A stretch of 6,238 bases of DNA. Source: an uncultured beta proteobacterium. Its GTDB lineage: Bacteria > Pseudomonadota > Gammaproteobacteria > Burkholderiales > Burkholderiaceae_C. This document shows positions 1 to 6,127 of the stretch, piece after piece. The translations under genes and the position numbers were made by a program. The stretch's first letter is position 1. Every line of letters begins with the position of its first letter. Below the pieces are notes generated by a model. That model was not told the origin of the DNA, made no database searches, and saw nothing but the letters and a program-made list of their open reading frames with translations. Location: NCBI GenBank assembly GCA_903920405.1, contig CAIXMC010000174.1, forward strand, positions 1 through 6,238. Reading direction: 5' to 3'.

Positions 1-1
1 A

Positions 2-124
2 ACATGCCGCAAACACGGTATCTCATTTTGGAAATACTTGCAAGATCGCGTATCACTGACCAACGCCATTCCGCCACTGTCAACGTTCATCCGTAGCGCA
101 GCGATTTCCGGTGCTTCGCCATGA
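2..124 (+). pseudogene. Probable transposase, C-terminal end only (cut by window edge)
   Basis: An open frame enters from the left edge and runs 40 codons to a TGA at 122-124. The peptide begins TCRKHGISFWKYLQDRV and continues through IPPLSTFIRSA. The pattern of a short helix reading CRK-x-G-x-SF-x-x-YL-x-DR followed by IPPL-x-x-x-IR matches, from memory, the C-terminal tail of insertion-sequence DDE transposases. I cannot fix the family; an IS66-like element is one candidate. Only the tail is visible and the catalytic residues would lie upstream of the window, so I cannot say whether the element is intact. The gene converges on the mla operon and marks a mobile-element boundary just downstream of mlaB. 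The alternative is a chance open frame, but the composition is protein-like and frame 1 of the same stretch is much less convincing. Confidence 0.45.
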
Positions 125-321
125 GTTATTGAGAAGTTACAGGAATTCTTGATAAGCAGCTCTCTTGGGACGAACTCTTTATGATACCTATGACAGCATA
201 ACAAAATCCCATTCAACTGAACCAGTGCCAGATAAACCATCTCTGAACATCCAACGTTCACTTATTATCCCCCATGCGGACTAACCCATGATCCTGGATT
301 CCTCAGTTGAACCCTGCGCCA
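125..321. other. Intergenic stretch between transposase tail and mlaB, no gene seen
   Basis: No open frame here resembles a protein on either strand. It should contain the right end of the insertion sequence whose transposase tail ends at 124, but I could not identify a terminal repeat or target duplication. A 9-base inverted match (ttcaactga at 212-220, tcagttgaa at 303-311) is the only structure noticed and is too widely spaced to be a terminator. No strong stem-plus-T-run terminator for the mla operon is visible. In related Burkholderiales, as I recall, the mla genes are followed by further ABC-transporter, bolA and murA genes; these are not here, so the downstream context may have been disrupted. 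Confidence 0.5.
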
Positions 322-606
322 TCACAATGTGTGAAGTTCTTGTTGGACGTGCAGCAATTCGGCTATGCCATAAAGGCGCGCCAGATCTTTCAGCCGTGCG
401 GCCATATTGGCGATGGTGAAAGTCTTGCCAAGCTTCAAAGATTCTCTTCGTAGCGCCAGCAAGACGGCCAATGCCACAGAGTCAAAATGCACCAGACGAG
501 CAGCATCGACTACCACGGCTGCGGGTTCTCTGCCAAGTGCATCGCTCAAGTCTCGCAGGCAATCCGTAACGGTGAATTGCGTCAGAGTGTGGGGCAAACT
601 CAGCAC
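322..606 (-). CDS. mlaB: MlaB, STAS-domain subunit of the Mla phospholipid transporter
   Basis: This 94-residue protein is a single STAS domain. MlaB is the small cytoplasmic subunit that binds the MlaF ATPase and supports assembly and activity of the MlaFEDB complex. The N-terminal half has a hydrophobic strand (VVVDAARL, about residues 31-38) followed by FDSVALAVLLALRR at 41-54. Ser43 sits where the family carries the conserved Ser/Thr at the start of the key helix. A further strand (FTIAN, 63-67) and a C-terminal helix follow. The start is GTG at 604-606, two bases after the mlaC stop, chosen because an AAGGA ribosome-binding site lies six bases upstream inside the end of mlaC. It is last in the operon. 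STAS proteins diverge strongly, so the assignment rests on size, fold signature and position together. Confidence 0.9.
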   Translation of the reverse strand: MLSLPHTLTQFTVTDCLRDLSDALGREPAAVVVDAARLVHFDSVALAVLLALRRESLKLGKTFTIANMAARLKDLARLYGIAELLHVQQELHTL

Positions 607-608
607 GC

Positions 609-1283
609 TTAGTCCTTGGCAGGCTTGACAGGCTTGACACTTTTGGCAGCCCCTGCTGCGTTGGATTTGTTTCGATCGGTGAGCGTCAAAATCAAACCGT
701 CAATTCCCTTGGTATTGATTTCTTGCGAAAACTGGCTACGGTAAGTGTCCACCAACCAAACACCTAGCACATTGAGGTTATAAATTTTCCAGCCTGCTCC
801 TTCGCCGGGGGTTTTCTCCAGACGGTAATCCAGTTGCACGGGGTCGCCACGGCCTCTGATCACGGTACGCACAATCACTTCCTTGTCTTCAGGAGATGCA
901 CGCAAGGGCTTGATGCTAAAGGTCAGGTTTTTGGCCTGGCTCATGGCTCCTGCGTAGGTGCGTACCAGCAAGGTTTTGAACTCGGCTTCCAAACGCTTGC
1001 GCTGATCTGGCGTGGCTTTGCGCCAGGCTGGGCCAACGGCTGACGATGTCATGCGCTGAAAGTTCAGGTAGGGCATGATTTTGTGATCGAGCAAATCAAT
1101 AATGCGTGAAACATCGCCCGCTTGCACTGCTGTGTCTGTTTGAATGGTATCGAGTGCGTCTTTGGTGATGCGTTCAATCAATGCGTTTGGAGACTCTTCG
1201 ACTCCCTGCGCAAACGCGGCAAACCATGTCAGGCAGGCAGCAAGCACAAAGTGGAAAAGTTGAAGCAGGAAACGATTCTTCAT
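609..1283 (-). CDS. mlaC: MlaC, periplasmic phospholipid-binding protein
   Basis: MlaC carries a phospholipid through the periplasm between the MlaA complex in the outer membrane and MlaFEDB in the inner membrane. From the ATG at 1281-1283 the protein has 224 residues. It opens with a signal peptide: KNR, a hydrophobic core over about residues 5-24, and a likely cleavage after AFA at 23-25. The mature part has the family pattern: a helical region with MPYLNFQRMT near 70-79, the WRKATPDQRKRLEAEF segment near 87-102, and the diagnostic GWKIYNLNVLGVWLVDTYR near 164-182. The tail is rich in Lys and Pro with a short repeat (KPVKPAK). A TTG five codons upstream is in frame, but ATG gives a proper signal peptide. 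The gene starts 18 bases after mlaA and ends 2 bases before mlaB. Confidence 0.93.
   Translation of the reverse strand: MKNRFLLQLFHFVLAACLTWFAAFAQGVEESPNALIERITKDALDTIQTDTAVQAGDVSRIIDLLDHKIMPYLNFQRMTSSAVGPAWRKATPDQRKRLEAEFKTLLVRTYAGAMSQAKNLTFSIKPLRASPEDKEVIVRTVIRGRGDPVQLDYRLEKTPGEGAGWKIYNLNVLGVWLVDTYRSQFSQEINTKGIDGLILTLTDRNKSNAAGAAKSVKPVKPAKD
613..617 (-). promoter_or_regulatory. Ribosome-binding site for mlaB (supports GTG start)
   Basis: AAGGA on the minus strand lies six bases before the GTG at 604-606 and overlaps the last codons of mlaC. The strong match and good spacing favour this GTG, and the arrangement suggests translational coupling of mlaB to mlaC. Confidence 0.65.
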
Positions 1284-1301
1284 AGTCAATGGATCCAAAA
1301 G

Positions 1302-2051
1302 TTAATTTTGTGTATTGTCGTTGGAGGCAGGTGCTGGCTCTTCATCGTCGGGCGGGTTGCCATCAAACATCTCACTGCGACGGCGCTGCAGAAAAGCGTC
1401 GCGGGTAAAAGTATAGGGGTCCAGCGCCACTTCATCAAGCATCTTGGTGGCATCGAGCAGACGCGAACGCCTGCTGATCAAATGAACTGCCGTCGCTGTA
1501 TTGCGCGTGGGGACGTGCTTCACACTTGACACGATGTCGCCTTGCATATCAACCGGCAAGGCCACCGTATCGCGCACCGTGGAAGGCCCCATCAATGGCA
1601 AAACAAGATAAGGACCAGGGCCTACACCCCAATAACCCAGGGTGTGACCAAAATCTTTGGTATGGCGCTCAATGCGCATTTCCGAGGCAACGTCAAAAAT
1701 ACCCCCCAGACCAAAGACCGTATTGACACCAAAGCGCACAAAACTTTCGGCTGCAGCCAAACTCTTGAGCTGCAAGGTGTTGTTCACCCCTGACCAGACA
1801 TCTTGCAAATTGGAAAAAACATTGGTCACACCAAAGCGAACGGGAGAAGGTAAAACATCACGGTAAACCGTGGCGACCGGTTTGATCACTGCACGATCAA
1901 CAGCATCATTGATGCTGTACACCCGACGGTTCAATGGCTCCAGAGGGTCACGTGGATTGACGTTAGGGCCAGTCGCACAGGCACTCGTCAGCAAAACCAA
2001 AACAAAAAACGAGGCGATGACTCGCATTCGTCCAAAAACAAATTTTCTCAT
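1302..2051 (-). CDS. mlaA: MlaA (VacJ), outer-membrane phospholipid-removing lipoprotein
   Basis: MlaA forms a ring in the outer membrane that lets misplaced outer-leaflet phospholipids pass to MlaC. The 249-residue product starts with basic residues and a hydrophobic segment (about 10-22) ending in LTSAC, a lipobox-like site. Cys25 is the predicted acylated residue; Thr at -3 is less usual than Leu. Family motifs follow: DPLEPLNR at 35-42, the GLGGIFDVA region at 114-122, GHTLGYWGVGPGPYLVLP at 135-152, then MGPSTVRD. Near the C terminus is DPYTFTRDAFLQRRR (211-225), followed by an acidic, Pro/Asn-rich tail. Its ATG lies 5 bases after the mlaD stop, with an AGGTAG ribosome-binding site overlapping that stop. 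Its place inside the mla operon is typical of betaproteobacteria. Confidence 0.95.
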   Translation of the reverse strand: MRKFVFGRMRVIASFFVLVLLTSACATGPNVNPRDPLEPLNRRVYSINDAVDRAVIKPVATVYRDVLPSPVRFGVTNVFSNLQDVWSGVNNTLQLKSLAAAESFVRFGVNTVFGLGGIFDVASEMRIERHTKDFGHTLGYWGVGPGPYLVLPLMGPSTVRDTVALPVDMQGDIVSSVKHVPTRNTATAVHLISRRSRLLDATKMLDEVALDPYTFTRDAFLQRRRSEMFDGNPPDDEEPAPASNDNTQN

Positions 2052-2056
2052 GAATA

Positions 2057-2545
2057 CTACCTGTTGGCGTCAGATGCCGCCGGTGTAGCGGGTTCTGCTG
2101 CCTTGCTATATAAAAATTGACTGATGAGATTTTCAAGAACCACGGCAGATTGTGTGCTGGAAATGACATCGCCAGCCACCAGATTGTGATCATCCGCACC
2201 TGCTTCAATCCCCAGGTATTGGTCGCCCAGCAAACCGCTGGTGAGAATTTTCAAGGAACTGTCTTTGGGGAAGGTGTAACGATTTTCCAGCGCCAGCGTG
2301 ACCTTGGCCTGAAAAGACTTGTCATCAAACACGATGTTATCGACTCGCCCGACCACCACACCAGCGCTTTTAACGGCAGCCTTGGGCTTTAACCCGCCCA
2401 CATTGTCAAACTTGGCCGTGACGGCATACGTTTTTTGAAAATTCAGGGTCAATAAATTGGCCGAATGAAGCGCCAAAAACAAAATGGCCACAGCACCGAT
2501 CAGCACAAACAAACCCACCCAGACATCATTTTTGGAACGTTGCAT
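2057..2545 (-). CDS. mlaD: MlaD, MCE-domain substrate-binding subunit
   Basis: MlaD is anchored in the inner membrane and forms a hexameric MCE ring in the periplasm, through which phospholipid passes between MlaE and MlaC. From the ATG at 2543-2545 the protein has 162 residues. It begins MQRSKNDVWVGLFVL, the usual MlaD opening, with one transmembrane helix at about 8-27. The MCE domain spans about 39-117 and includes FDNVGGLKPKAAVKSAGV (46-63), VGRVDNI, and LTSGLLGDQYLGIEAG near 101-116. The C-terminal helix (VVLENLISQFLY) forms part of the channel; the tail is Ala/Pro-rich. Upstream in-frame starts exist at 2561-2563 (ATG) and 2570-2572 (TTG). I prefer 2545 because the protein then starts like its relatives and GAAAGAG lies about five bases upstream. 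It starts 32 bases after mlaE ends. Confidence 0.93.
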   Translation of the reverse strand: MQRSKNDVWVGLFVLIGAVAILFLALHSANLLTLNFQKTYAVTAKFDNVGGLKPKAAVKSAGVVVGRVDNIVFDDKSFQAKVTLALENRYTFPKDSSLKILTSGLLGDQYLGIEAGADDHNLVAGDVISSTQSAVVLENLISQFLYSKAAEPATPAASDANR

Positions 2546-2577
2546 TTGGTCTCTTTCTATCATCTTGCTCAATATCT

Positions 2578-3360
2578 TTATATCGTAAACATCATGGCGG
2601 TCAGGATAAAGTCCAGGCCCAGCACCGTCAGTGAAGCCATCACCACGGTGCGTGTGGTGGCAATGGCCACACCCTCAGGCGTGGCTTGTGCGGTGTAGCC
2701 TTGCAGCAGCGCAATGAAGGTGACGGCCACGCCAAACACAAAACTTTTCACCACGCCATTCCCCAAGTCTTTAAATACATCCACGCCTCCTTGAATTTGA
2801 CTCCAGAACGCGCCGCCATCCACCCCAATCATCAGCACACCCACCACCCAGCCGCCTATCACACCGGTTGCGCTGAACATGGCTGCCAGCAGTGGCATGG
2901 TGAGGACACCTGCCCAAAAACGAGGCGCCAAAACGCGATCGATGGGGTCCACGGCCATCATCTCCATCACGCTGATTTGCTCTCCTGCCTTCATCAAACC
3001 AATTTCTGCTGTCAGCGATGTGCCCGCACGACCTGCAAACAGCAACGCCGTGACGACGGGACCCAATTCACGCACCAGACTCAAAGTGACCAACAAACCC
3101 AAAGACTCGGCAGAGCCGTAGCGTTTGAGTGCGTAATAGCCTTGTAGCCCAAACACAAAACCCACAAACAGGCCTGCCACGGTGATGATGGGCAATGAAT
3201 AATTGCCTAAAAAATGAATTTGATCGCGCACCAGCACATTGCGTTTGATGGCGTAGCCCAGGCTTGCCCAGAGCCGCACAAACAGGCGCGCACCATACCC
3301 CATCGCCGCCATTTGACGGCGCACGGCAAAACCCATATCTTTCAAAAAGTTGAAGATCAT
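2578..3360 (-). CDS. mlaE: MlaE, permease subunit of the Mla ABC transporter
   Basis: MlaE is the membrane-spanning subunit of the MlaFEDB complex, working as a dimer with two MlaF ATPases on its cytoplasmic face. The 260-residue product equals the usual family length. An amphipathic N-terminal region (1-45) precedes several hydrophobic segments, roughly 54-74, 84-112, 146-176, 198-222 and 238-258. The family's most conserved stretch is present at about 95-140: LVRELGPVVTALLFAGRAG, then TAEIG, KAGEQI and MAVDPI. This region includes the coupling part that contacts MlaF. Its ATG overlaps the mlaF stop by four bases (ATGA at 3357-3360), so translation of the two is probably coupled. Confidence 0.96.
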   Translation of the reverse strand: MIFNFLKDMGFAVRRQMAAMGYGARLFVRLWASLGYAIKRNVLVRDQIHFLGNYSLPIITVAGLFVGFVFGLQGYYALKRYGSAESLGLLVTLSLVRELGPVVTALLFAGRAGTSLTAEIGLMKAGEQISVMEMMAVDPIDRVLAPRFWAGVLTMPLLAAMFSATGVIGGWVVGVLMIGVDGGAFWSQIQGGVDVFKDLGNGVVKSFVFGVAVTFIALLQGYTAQATPEGVAIATTRTVVMASLTVLGLDFILTAMMFTI

Positions 3361-4175
3361 GTGCTTACCTTTTCACCAAAATCCTGCGCGACTGTGGTGC
3401 CTGGGTAATGAAAATGAACCGGACCATCGGGCAAAGCGTGAACATATTGATAAACCAAGGGGTCGGTGCTGTGGCGCACTTCGTCGGGTGTGCCTTGGGT
3501 GGCTATTTTTCCGTTGGCCAAAATAATGACTTGATCGGCAATGGCTAAAGTTTGCTCCAGATCGTGAGAGACAAAAATACTGGTGAGCCCCATGGAGTCA
3601 TTGAGTTCACGAATCAATCGCGCCGAAGTTCCCAAAGAAATGGGGTCAAGCCCCGCAAAGGGTTCATCGTACATCACCAGTTCGGGGTCTAACACAATGG
3701 CACGCGCCAAAGCCACGCGGCGGGCCATCCCCCCCGACAAATCGCTAGGCATGAGGTCACGGGCACAGCGCAATCCGACGGCATTGAGTTTCATCAGTAC
3801 CACATCACGAATCAAGGCCTCGGGCAAACGGGTGTGTTCACGCAGGGGAAATGCAACATTTTCAAACACATTCAAATCGGCAAACAAAGCACCAAACTGA
3901 AAGAGCATTCCCATACGACGGCGTGCCGTGTACAAATCAGACTGATTCATCAAGGTAATGTCCTGGCCGTCAAAAAGTACCTGGCCGTGTTGGGGTTTCA
4001 TTTGGCCGCCAATCAACCGCAATACAGTGGTTTTGCCACCGCCTGATGCACCCATCAATGCGGTCACCTTGCCACGCAAAATAGTCAAAGACACGTTGTC
4101 CAGAACCAGACGTTCACCGTAACCAAAATCAAGATGACACAATTCGACCAGAAATTCTGAAGGGGGGGATGACAT
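3357..4175 (-). CDS. mlaF: MlaF, ATPase subunit of the Mla ABC transporter
   Basis: MlaF hydrolyses ATP to drive phospholipid movement by the inner-membrane Mla complex. The 272-residue protein has every ABC element in order: Walker A GASGGGKTT at 42-50 (Lys48), Q-loop Gln93 in LFQFGALF, signature LSGGM at 146-150, Walker B ELVMYDEP at 165-172 with catalytic Glu171, D-loop GLD at 175-177, and switch His204 in FVSHD. The C-terminal extension after about 240 (VYQYVHALPDGPVHFHYPG) matches the MlaF-type tail that contacts the partner subunits. It is the first gene of the operon. No clear Shine-Dalgarno sequence precedes the ATG, which is unusual beside its neighbours. A repeat arm begins 15 bases upstream, so the promoter region has been altered or supplied by a repeat element. 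Confidence 0.96.
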   Translation of the reverse strand: MSSPPSEFLVELCHLDFGYGERLVLDNVSLTILRGKVTALMGASGGGKTTVLRLIGGQMKPQHGQVLFDGQDITLMNQSDLYTARRRMGMLFQFGALFADLNVFENVAFPLREHTRLPEALIRDVVLMKLNAVGLRCARDLMPSDLSGGMARRVALARAIVLDPELVMYDEPFAGLDPISLGTSARLIRELNDSMGLTSIFVSHDLEQTLAIADQVIILANGKIATQGTPDEVRHSTDPLVYQYVHALPDGPVHFHYPGTTVAQDFGEKVST

Positions 4176-4190
4176 AGAAAATCAGAGTTT

Positions 4191-4247
4191 AGGATAGGGT
4201 CAACAATACGTTTTACATTTGGCCGTCAGAGTTAAAGATGCAATGCC
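4191..4247. repeat. Diverged single arm of the 5606-5766 palindromic repeat
   Basis: The 33 bases at 4191-4223 match the left arm at 5606-5638 at 25 positions without gaps: aggat, ggtca, aata, gtt and catttggc are all in register. Similarity continues past the arm through cgtcagagtt (4224-4233) and gcaatgc (4240-4246), which correspond to the inner part of the right arm of the large palindrome read in reverse. Outside the arm, gttt precedes aggat in both copies. Its orientation relative to the downstream minus-strand gene is the same as at gmd. I could not find a matching right-hand arm, so it is a truncated or decayed copy. Confidence 0.7.
4203..4229 (-). promoter_or_regulatory. Weak candidate promoter for the mla operon, inside a repeat arm
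   Basis: Reading toward mlaF, CTGACG (4224-4229) and TATTGT (4203-4208) are 15 bases apart. Each matches four of six consensus sigma-70 bases, and the spacing is short. The only reason to record it is that the matching arm upstream of gmd carries the similar pair CTGACG and TATTAC. This is inference from sequence only. Confidence 0.2.
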
Positions 4248-4254
4248 ATAGTCC

Positions 4255-4400
4255 GTTTCATGCAAAGGGTGACATCATGAAATCATCGGATTTTTCTGTC
4301 TGGCCAGGCGAGTGAGGCGCAATAGCCGTAGCTATTGCAACGACGAACAACAACGCCAAGCAGGAAAAGACACAATTTCATATAACCATTTGGGTGAAAC
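4255..4400. repeat. Imperfect palindromic repeat (MITE- or REP-like)
   Basis: A long imperfect palindrome is centred on a perfect 8-base stem, gcaatagc at 4319-4326 and gctattgc at 4331-4338, with loop cgta. The outer ends are gtttca (4255-4260) and tgaaac (4395-4400), placed almost symmetrically around the same centre. Between them the arms match in blocks, for example atgaaat at 4277-4283 against atttcat at 4375-4381. It differs in sequence from the 5606-5766 element. I believe similar sequences are dispersed in Burkholderiales genomes but cannot confirm this here. It lies between the gmd stop and the mlaF start, so the hairpin could also act as a transcription barrier after gmd. Confidence 0.65.
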
Positions 4401-4464
4401 AAACTACTATCCCAGCCCTGCACAACGAGCAAGGTGCAATCGCAGGATATGAGCCAACAGGCAG

Positions 4465-5580
4465 CTATTCCACACTCACGCTGACGTTGTAACCATTTTG
4501 CTTGAGCAAAGCGTGCTGTTTGGCTTGCTGCAAGTCACTCTCAACCATTTCAACAACCATTTCATCAAGGGTTATTTCAGGCACCCAGCCTAGCTTGGCC
4601 TTGGCCTTGGAAGGGTCTCCCAGGAGCGTTTCAACCTCAGTGGGACGGTAGTAGCGTGGGTCAATTTTGACAACAGGACAGCCCATATTCTCTGCTGGCT
4701 GCGGTGCATTCATCCAGTAGGCCACCGTCTGCGCGCCCTGCCCTTCCCAGCGCAGTTCCATGCCCAGTGCAGTCGCTGTTTTTTTGATGAATTCACGCAC
4801 GGTATATTGCACACCGGTAGCAATGACAAAGTCTTCGGCGTGGTCTTGCTGCAGCATCATCCACTGCATGCGCACATAATCTTTGGCATGACCCCAATCA
4901 CGAAGGGCATCAATATTGCCCATGTACAGGCAGTCTTGCAGCCCTTGGCTGATATTGGCAAGACCTCGGGTGATTTTGCGGGTCACAAAGGTTTCGCCAC
5001 GGCGCGGACTTTCATGGATGAACAATATGCCATTGCAGGCATATATGCCGTAGGCTTCGCGGTAGTTCACGGTGATCCAGTAGGCATACAGCTTGGCCAC
5101 GGCATAGGGGCTACGCGGATAAAACGGGGTGGTTTCCCTCTGGGGAATTTCTTGCACCAAACCATAAAGCTCACTCGTGCTGGCCTGGTAAAAACGTGTT
5201 TTTTGAGACAGCCCCAAGAAGCGAATGGCTTCCAGAATGCGCAAAGTGCCCATGCCATCCACATCTGCGGTGTATTCTGGGCTTTCAAAACTGACAGCCA
5301 CATGGCTTTGCGCGCCCAGGTTGTAAATTTCATCGGGCTGAACTTCCTGAATGATTCGGGTCAGGTTGCTGGTGTCGCTCAAATCACCGTAATGCAGGGC
5401 AAAACTGGCATTGTCAATGTGGGGGTCTTGGTAGATATGGTCCACACGCTGGGTGTTAAACAGGCTGGCACGGCGTTTGATGCCGTGAACCTGATAACCT
5501 TTTTCCAGCAGGAATTCAGCCAAGTAAGAGCCATCCTGGCCCGTGATACCGGTAATGAGTGCAACTTTTGAAGATGTCAT
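4465..5580 (-). CDS. gmd: GDP-mannose 4,6-dehydratase
   Basis: Gmd is a cytoplasmic NADP-dependent enzyme that converts GDP-D-mannose to GDP-4-dehydro-6-deoxy-D-mannose, precursor of GDP-fucose, GDP-rhamnose, GDP-perosamine and related sugars of surface polysaccharides. The 371-residue length is close to the E. coli enzyme. It is a short-chain dehydrogenase of the extended type: nucleotide-binding GITGQDG at 11-17, GIKRRAS at 33-39, [12 protein letters not shown] at 87-98, and catalytic residues Thr135 and Glu137 in STSELYG plus Tyr159 and Lys163 in the YxxxK motif. Downstream are the substrate-binding [12 protein letters not shown] and [10 protein letters not shown] segments and [15 protein letters not shown] near the C terminus. 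The ATG at 5578-5580 has only a weak GAAAG upstream. No fcl, rmd, manB or manC neighbour is visible. The gene is bracketed by arms of one repeat family. Confidence 0.96.
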   Translation of the reverse strand: MTSSKVALITGITGQDGSYLAEFLLEKGYQVHGIKRRASLFNTQRVDHIYQDPHIDNASFALHYGDLSDTSNLTRIIQEVQPDEIYNLGAQSHVAVSFESPEYTADVDGMGTLRILEAIRFLGLSQKTRFYQASTSELYGLVQEIPQRETTPFYPRSPYAVAKLYAYWITVNYREAYGIYACNGILFIHESPRRGETFVTRKITRGLANISQGLQDCLYMGNIDALRDWGHAKDYVRMQWMMLQQDHAEDFVIATGVQYTVREFIKKTATALGMELRWEGQGAQTVAYWMNAPQPAENMGCPVVKIDPRYYRPTEVETLLGDPSKAKAKLGWVPEITLDEMVVEMVESDLQQAKQHALLKQNGYNVSVSVE

Positions 5581-5605
5581 AAGGGGCTTTCGAGAGGGAA
5601 TGTTT

Positions 5606-5766
5606 AGGATGTGGTCAGTAATAAGTTCCCCATTTGGCTCGTCAGATTTGGGTGCACTGCGTCGTTACAAATCGCTTATGTGGCATGGCCACACCGCGCG
5701 ATTTGCGCCTAGCATTGCCTCCCAACTCTGACGGCCAAATGGGGAACTTATTACTGACCACATCCT
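5606..5766. repeat. 161-base palindromic element with perfect 33-base terminal arms (MITE-like)
   Basis: The arms 5606-5638 and 5734-5766 are exact reverse complements over 33 bases, starting aggatgtggtcag. Inside them the two halves remain partly complementary (cgtcaga, tttggg/gttggg, aaatcgc) down to a perfect centre, gtggc-atg-gccac at 5680-5692. The midpoint of the arms and of the central hairpin is the same base, 5686. The element has no coding capacity of its own that I trust, so it fits a miniature inverted-repeat transposable element or the fused ends of a larger transposon. I could not identify a target-site duplication. Its right edge adjoins a truncated phosphatase frame and its left edge lies 25 bases before the gmd start codon. 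Confidence 0.85.
5618..5645 (-). promoter_or_regulatory. Weak candidate promoter for gmd, inside the palindrome's left arm
   Basis: CTGACG (5640-5645) and TATTAC (5618-5623), read toward gmd, are 16 bases apart, each with four of six consensus bases. It lies in the arm whose relative precedes mlaF. Because only 25 bases separate the element from the gmd start codon, any gmd promoter must lie in or beyond the element. Confidence 0.2.
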
Positions 5767-6106
5767 GGTGGGCGTGCGCATCGCGGGTGACACGCTGACG
5801 ATTTTCAACGTAGGTGACTCCCGCGCCTATTTGCTAACCAGCGATACGAATGGCAGCTCGCAAGCCCGCCTGCTCAGCCGCGACCACAACATACTCAATG
5901 ACATGCTGGATGACGGTGATATCACCAGGGCGCAGTCAGAACAATCCACCAGCTTTATGAACGGCCTGACCGCCTGGTTCATGGCCGACCCAGATTGCGA
6001 TGATTTCCAAGTGAATATCGTCAGCCATCAATGGTTGCCAGGGGAGCGACTACTGTTGTGCAGCGACGGCATAAATGAGGTGTTGAGCGATGCCGAGATA
6101 AGTTAG
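5765..6106 (+). pseudogene. PP2C-type serine/threonine phosphatase remnant, truncated at both ends
   Basis: The frame reads LVGVRIAGDTLTIFNVGDSRAYLL, then LSRDH and GERLLLCSDGINEVLSDAEIS. These are the middle and later motifs of bacterial PP2C phosphatases, which dephosphorylate Ser/Thr: the GDSRAY motif and the metal-binding Asp of CSDG. The N-terminal third with its own metal-binding Asp residues is absent; the frame emerges directly from the right arm of the palindrome at 5766. A TAG at 6104-6106 follows DAEIS, about 40-50 residues before the usual end, so the late DN-containing motif is also missing. A GTG at 5768-5770 could be a start in principle, but the product would lack essential metal ligands. 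The stop coincides with a shift to AT-rich DNA, suggesting a second junction. Confidence 0.8.
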
Positions 6107-6127
6107 AATACATAAATTTTTTATCAT

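Noticed and set aside
1122..1529. 135-codon open frame on the + strand
   Set aside because: It lies opposite mlaC and mlaA, both well supported, and its sequence has no protein family signature.
2686..3147. 153-codon open frame on the + strand, rich in His, Gln and Cys
   Set aside because: Its odd composition comes from reading the complement of the hydrophobic mlaE codons; it is a shadow of mlaE.
4283..4381. 32-codon minus-strand open frame starting MKLCLFLLG inside the second palindrome
   Set aside because: It is contained in a palindromic repeat and reflects its stem sequence. Such short frames are often predicted as hypothetical proteins in repeats, and there is no ribosome-binding site.
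4387..4419. Possible right-hand arm matching the repeat arm at 4191
   Set aside because: With two gaps about 20 of 32 bases match, but the placement is not symmetric with any centre and it overlaps the end of the other palindrome. Too weak to call.
4420..4464. Possible terminator hairpin after gmd (tgcac...gtgca, cctgc...gcagg)
   Set aside because: The stems are only five base pairs with loops of ten or more bases, and there is no T-run on the minus strand.
4807..5571. 254-codon open frame on the + strand
   Set aside because: It is antisense to gmd, and its translation has no recognisable domain. gmd itself is full length with all catalytic motifs, so this is a shadow frame.
5543..5731. 62-codon open frame on the + strand through the palindrome
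   Set aside because: It spans the gmd 5' end and a palindrome with no selection for coding; the sequence is not protein-like.
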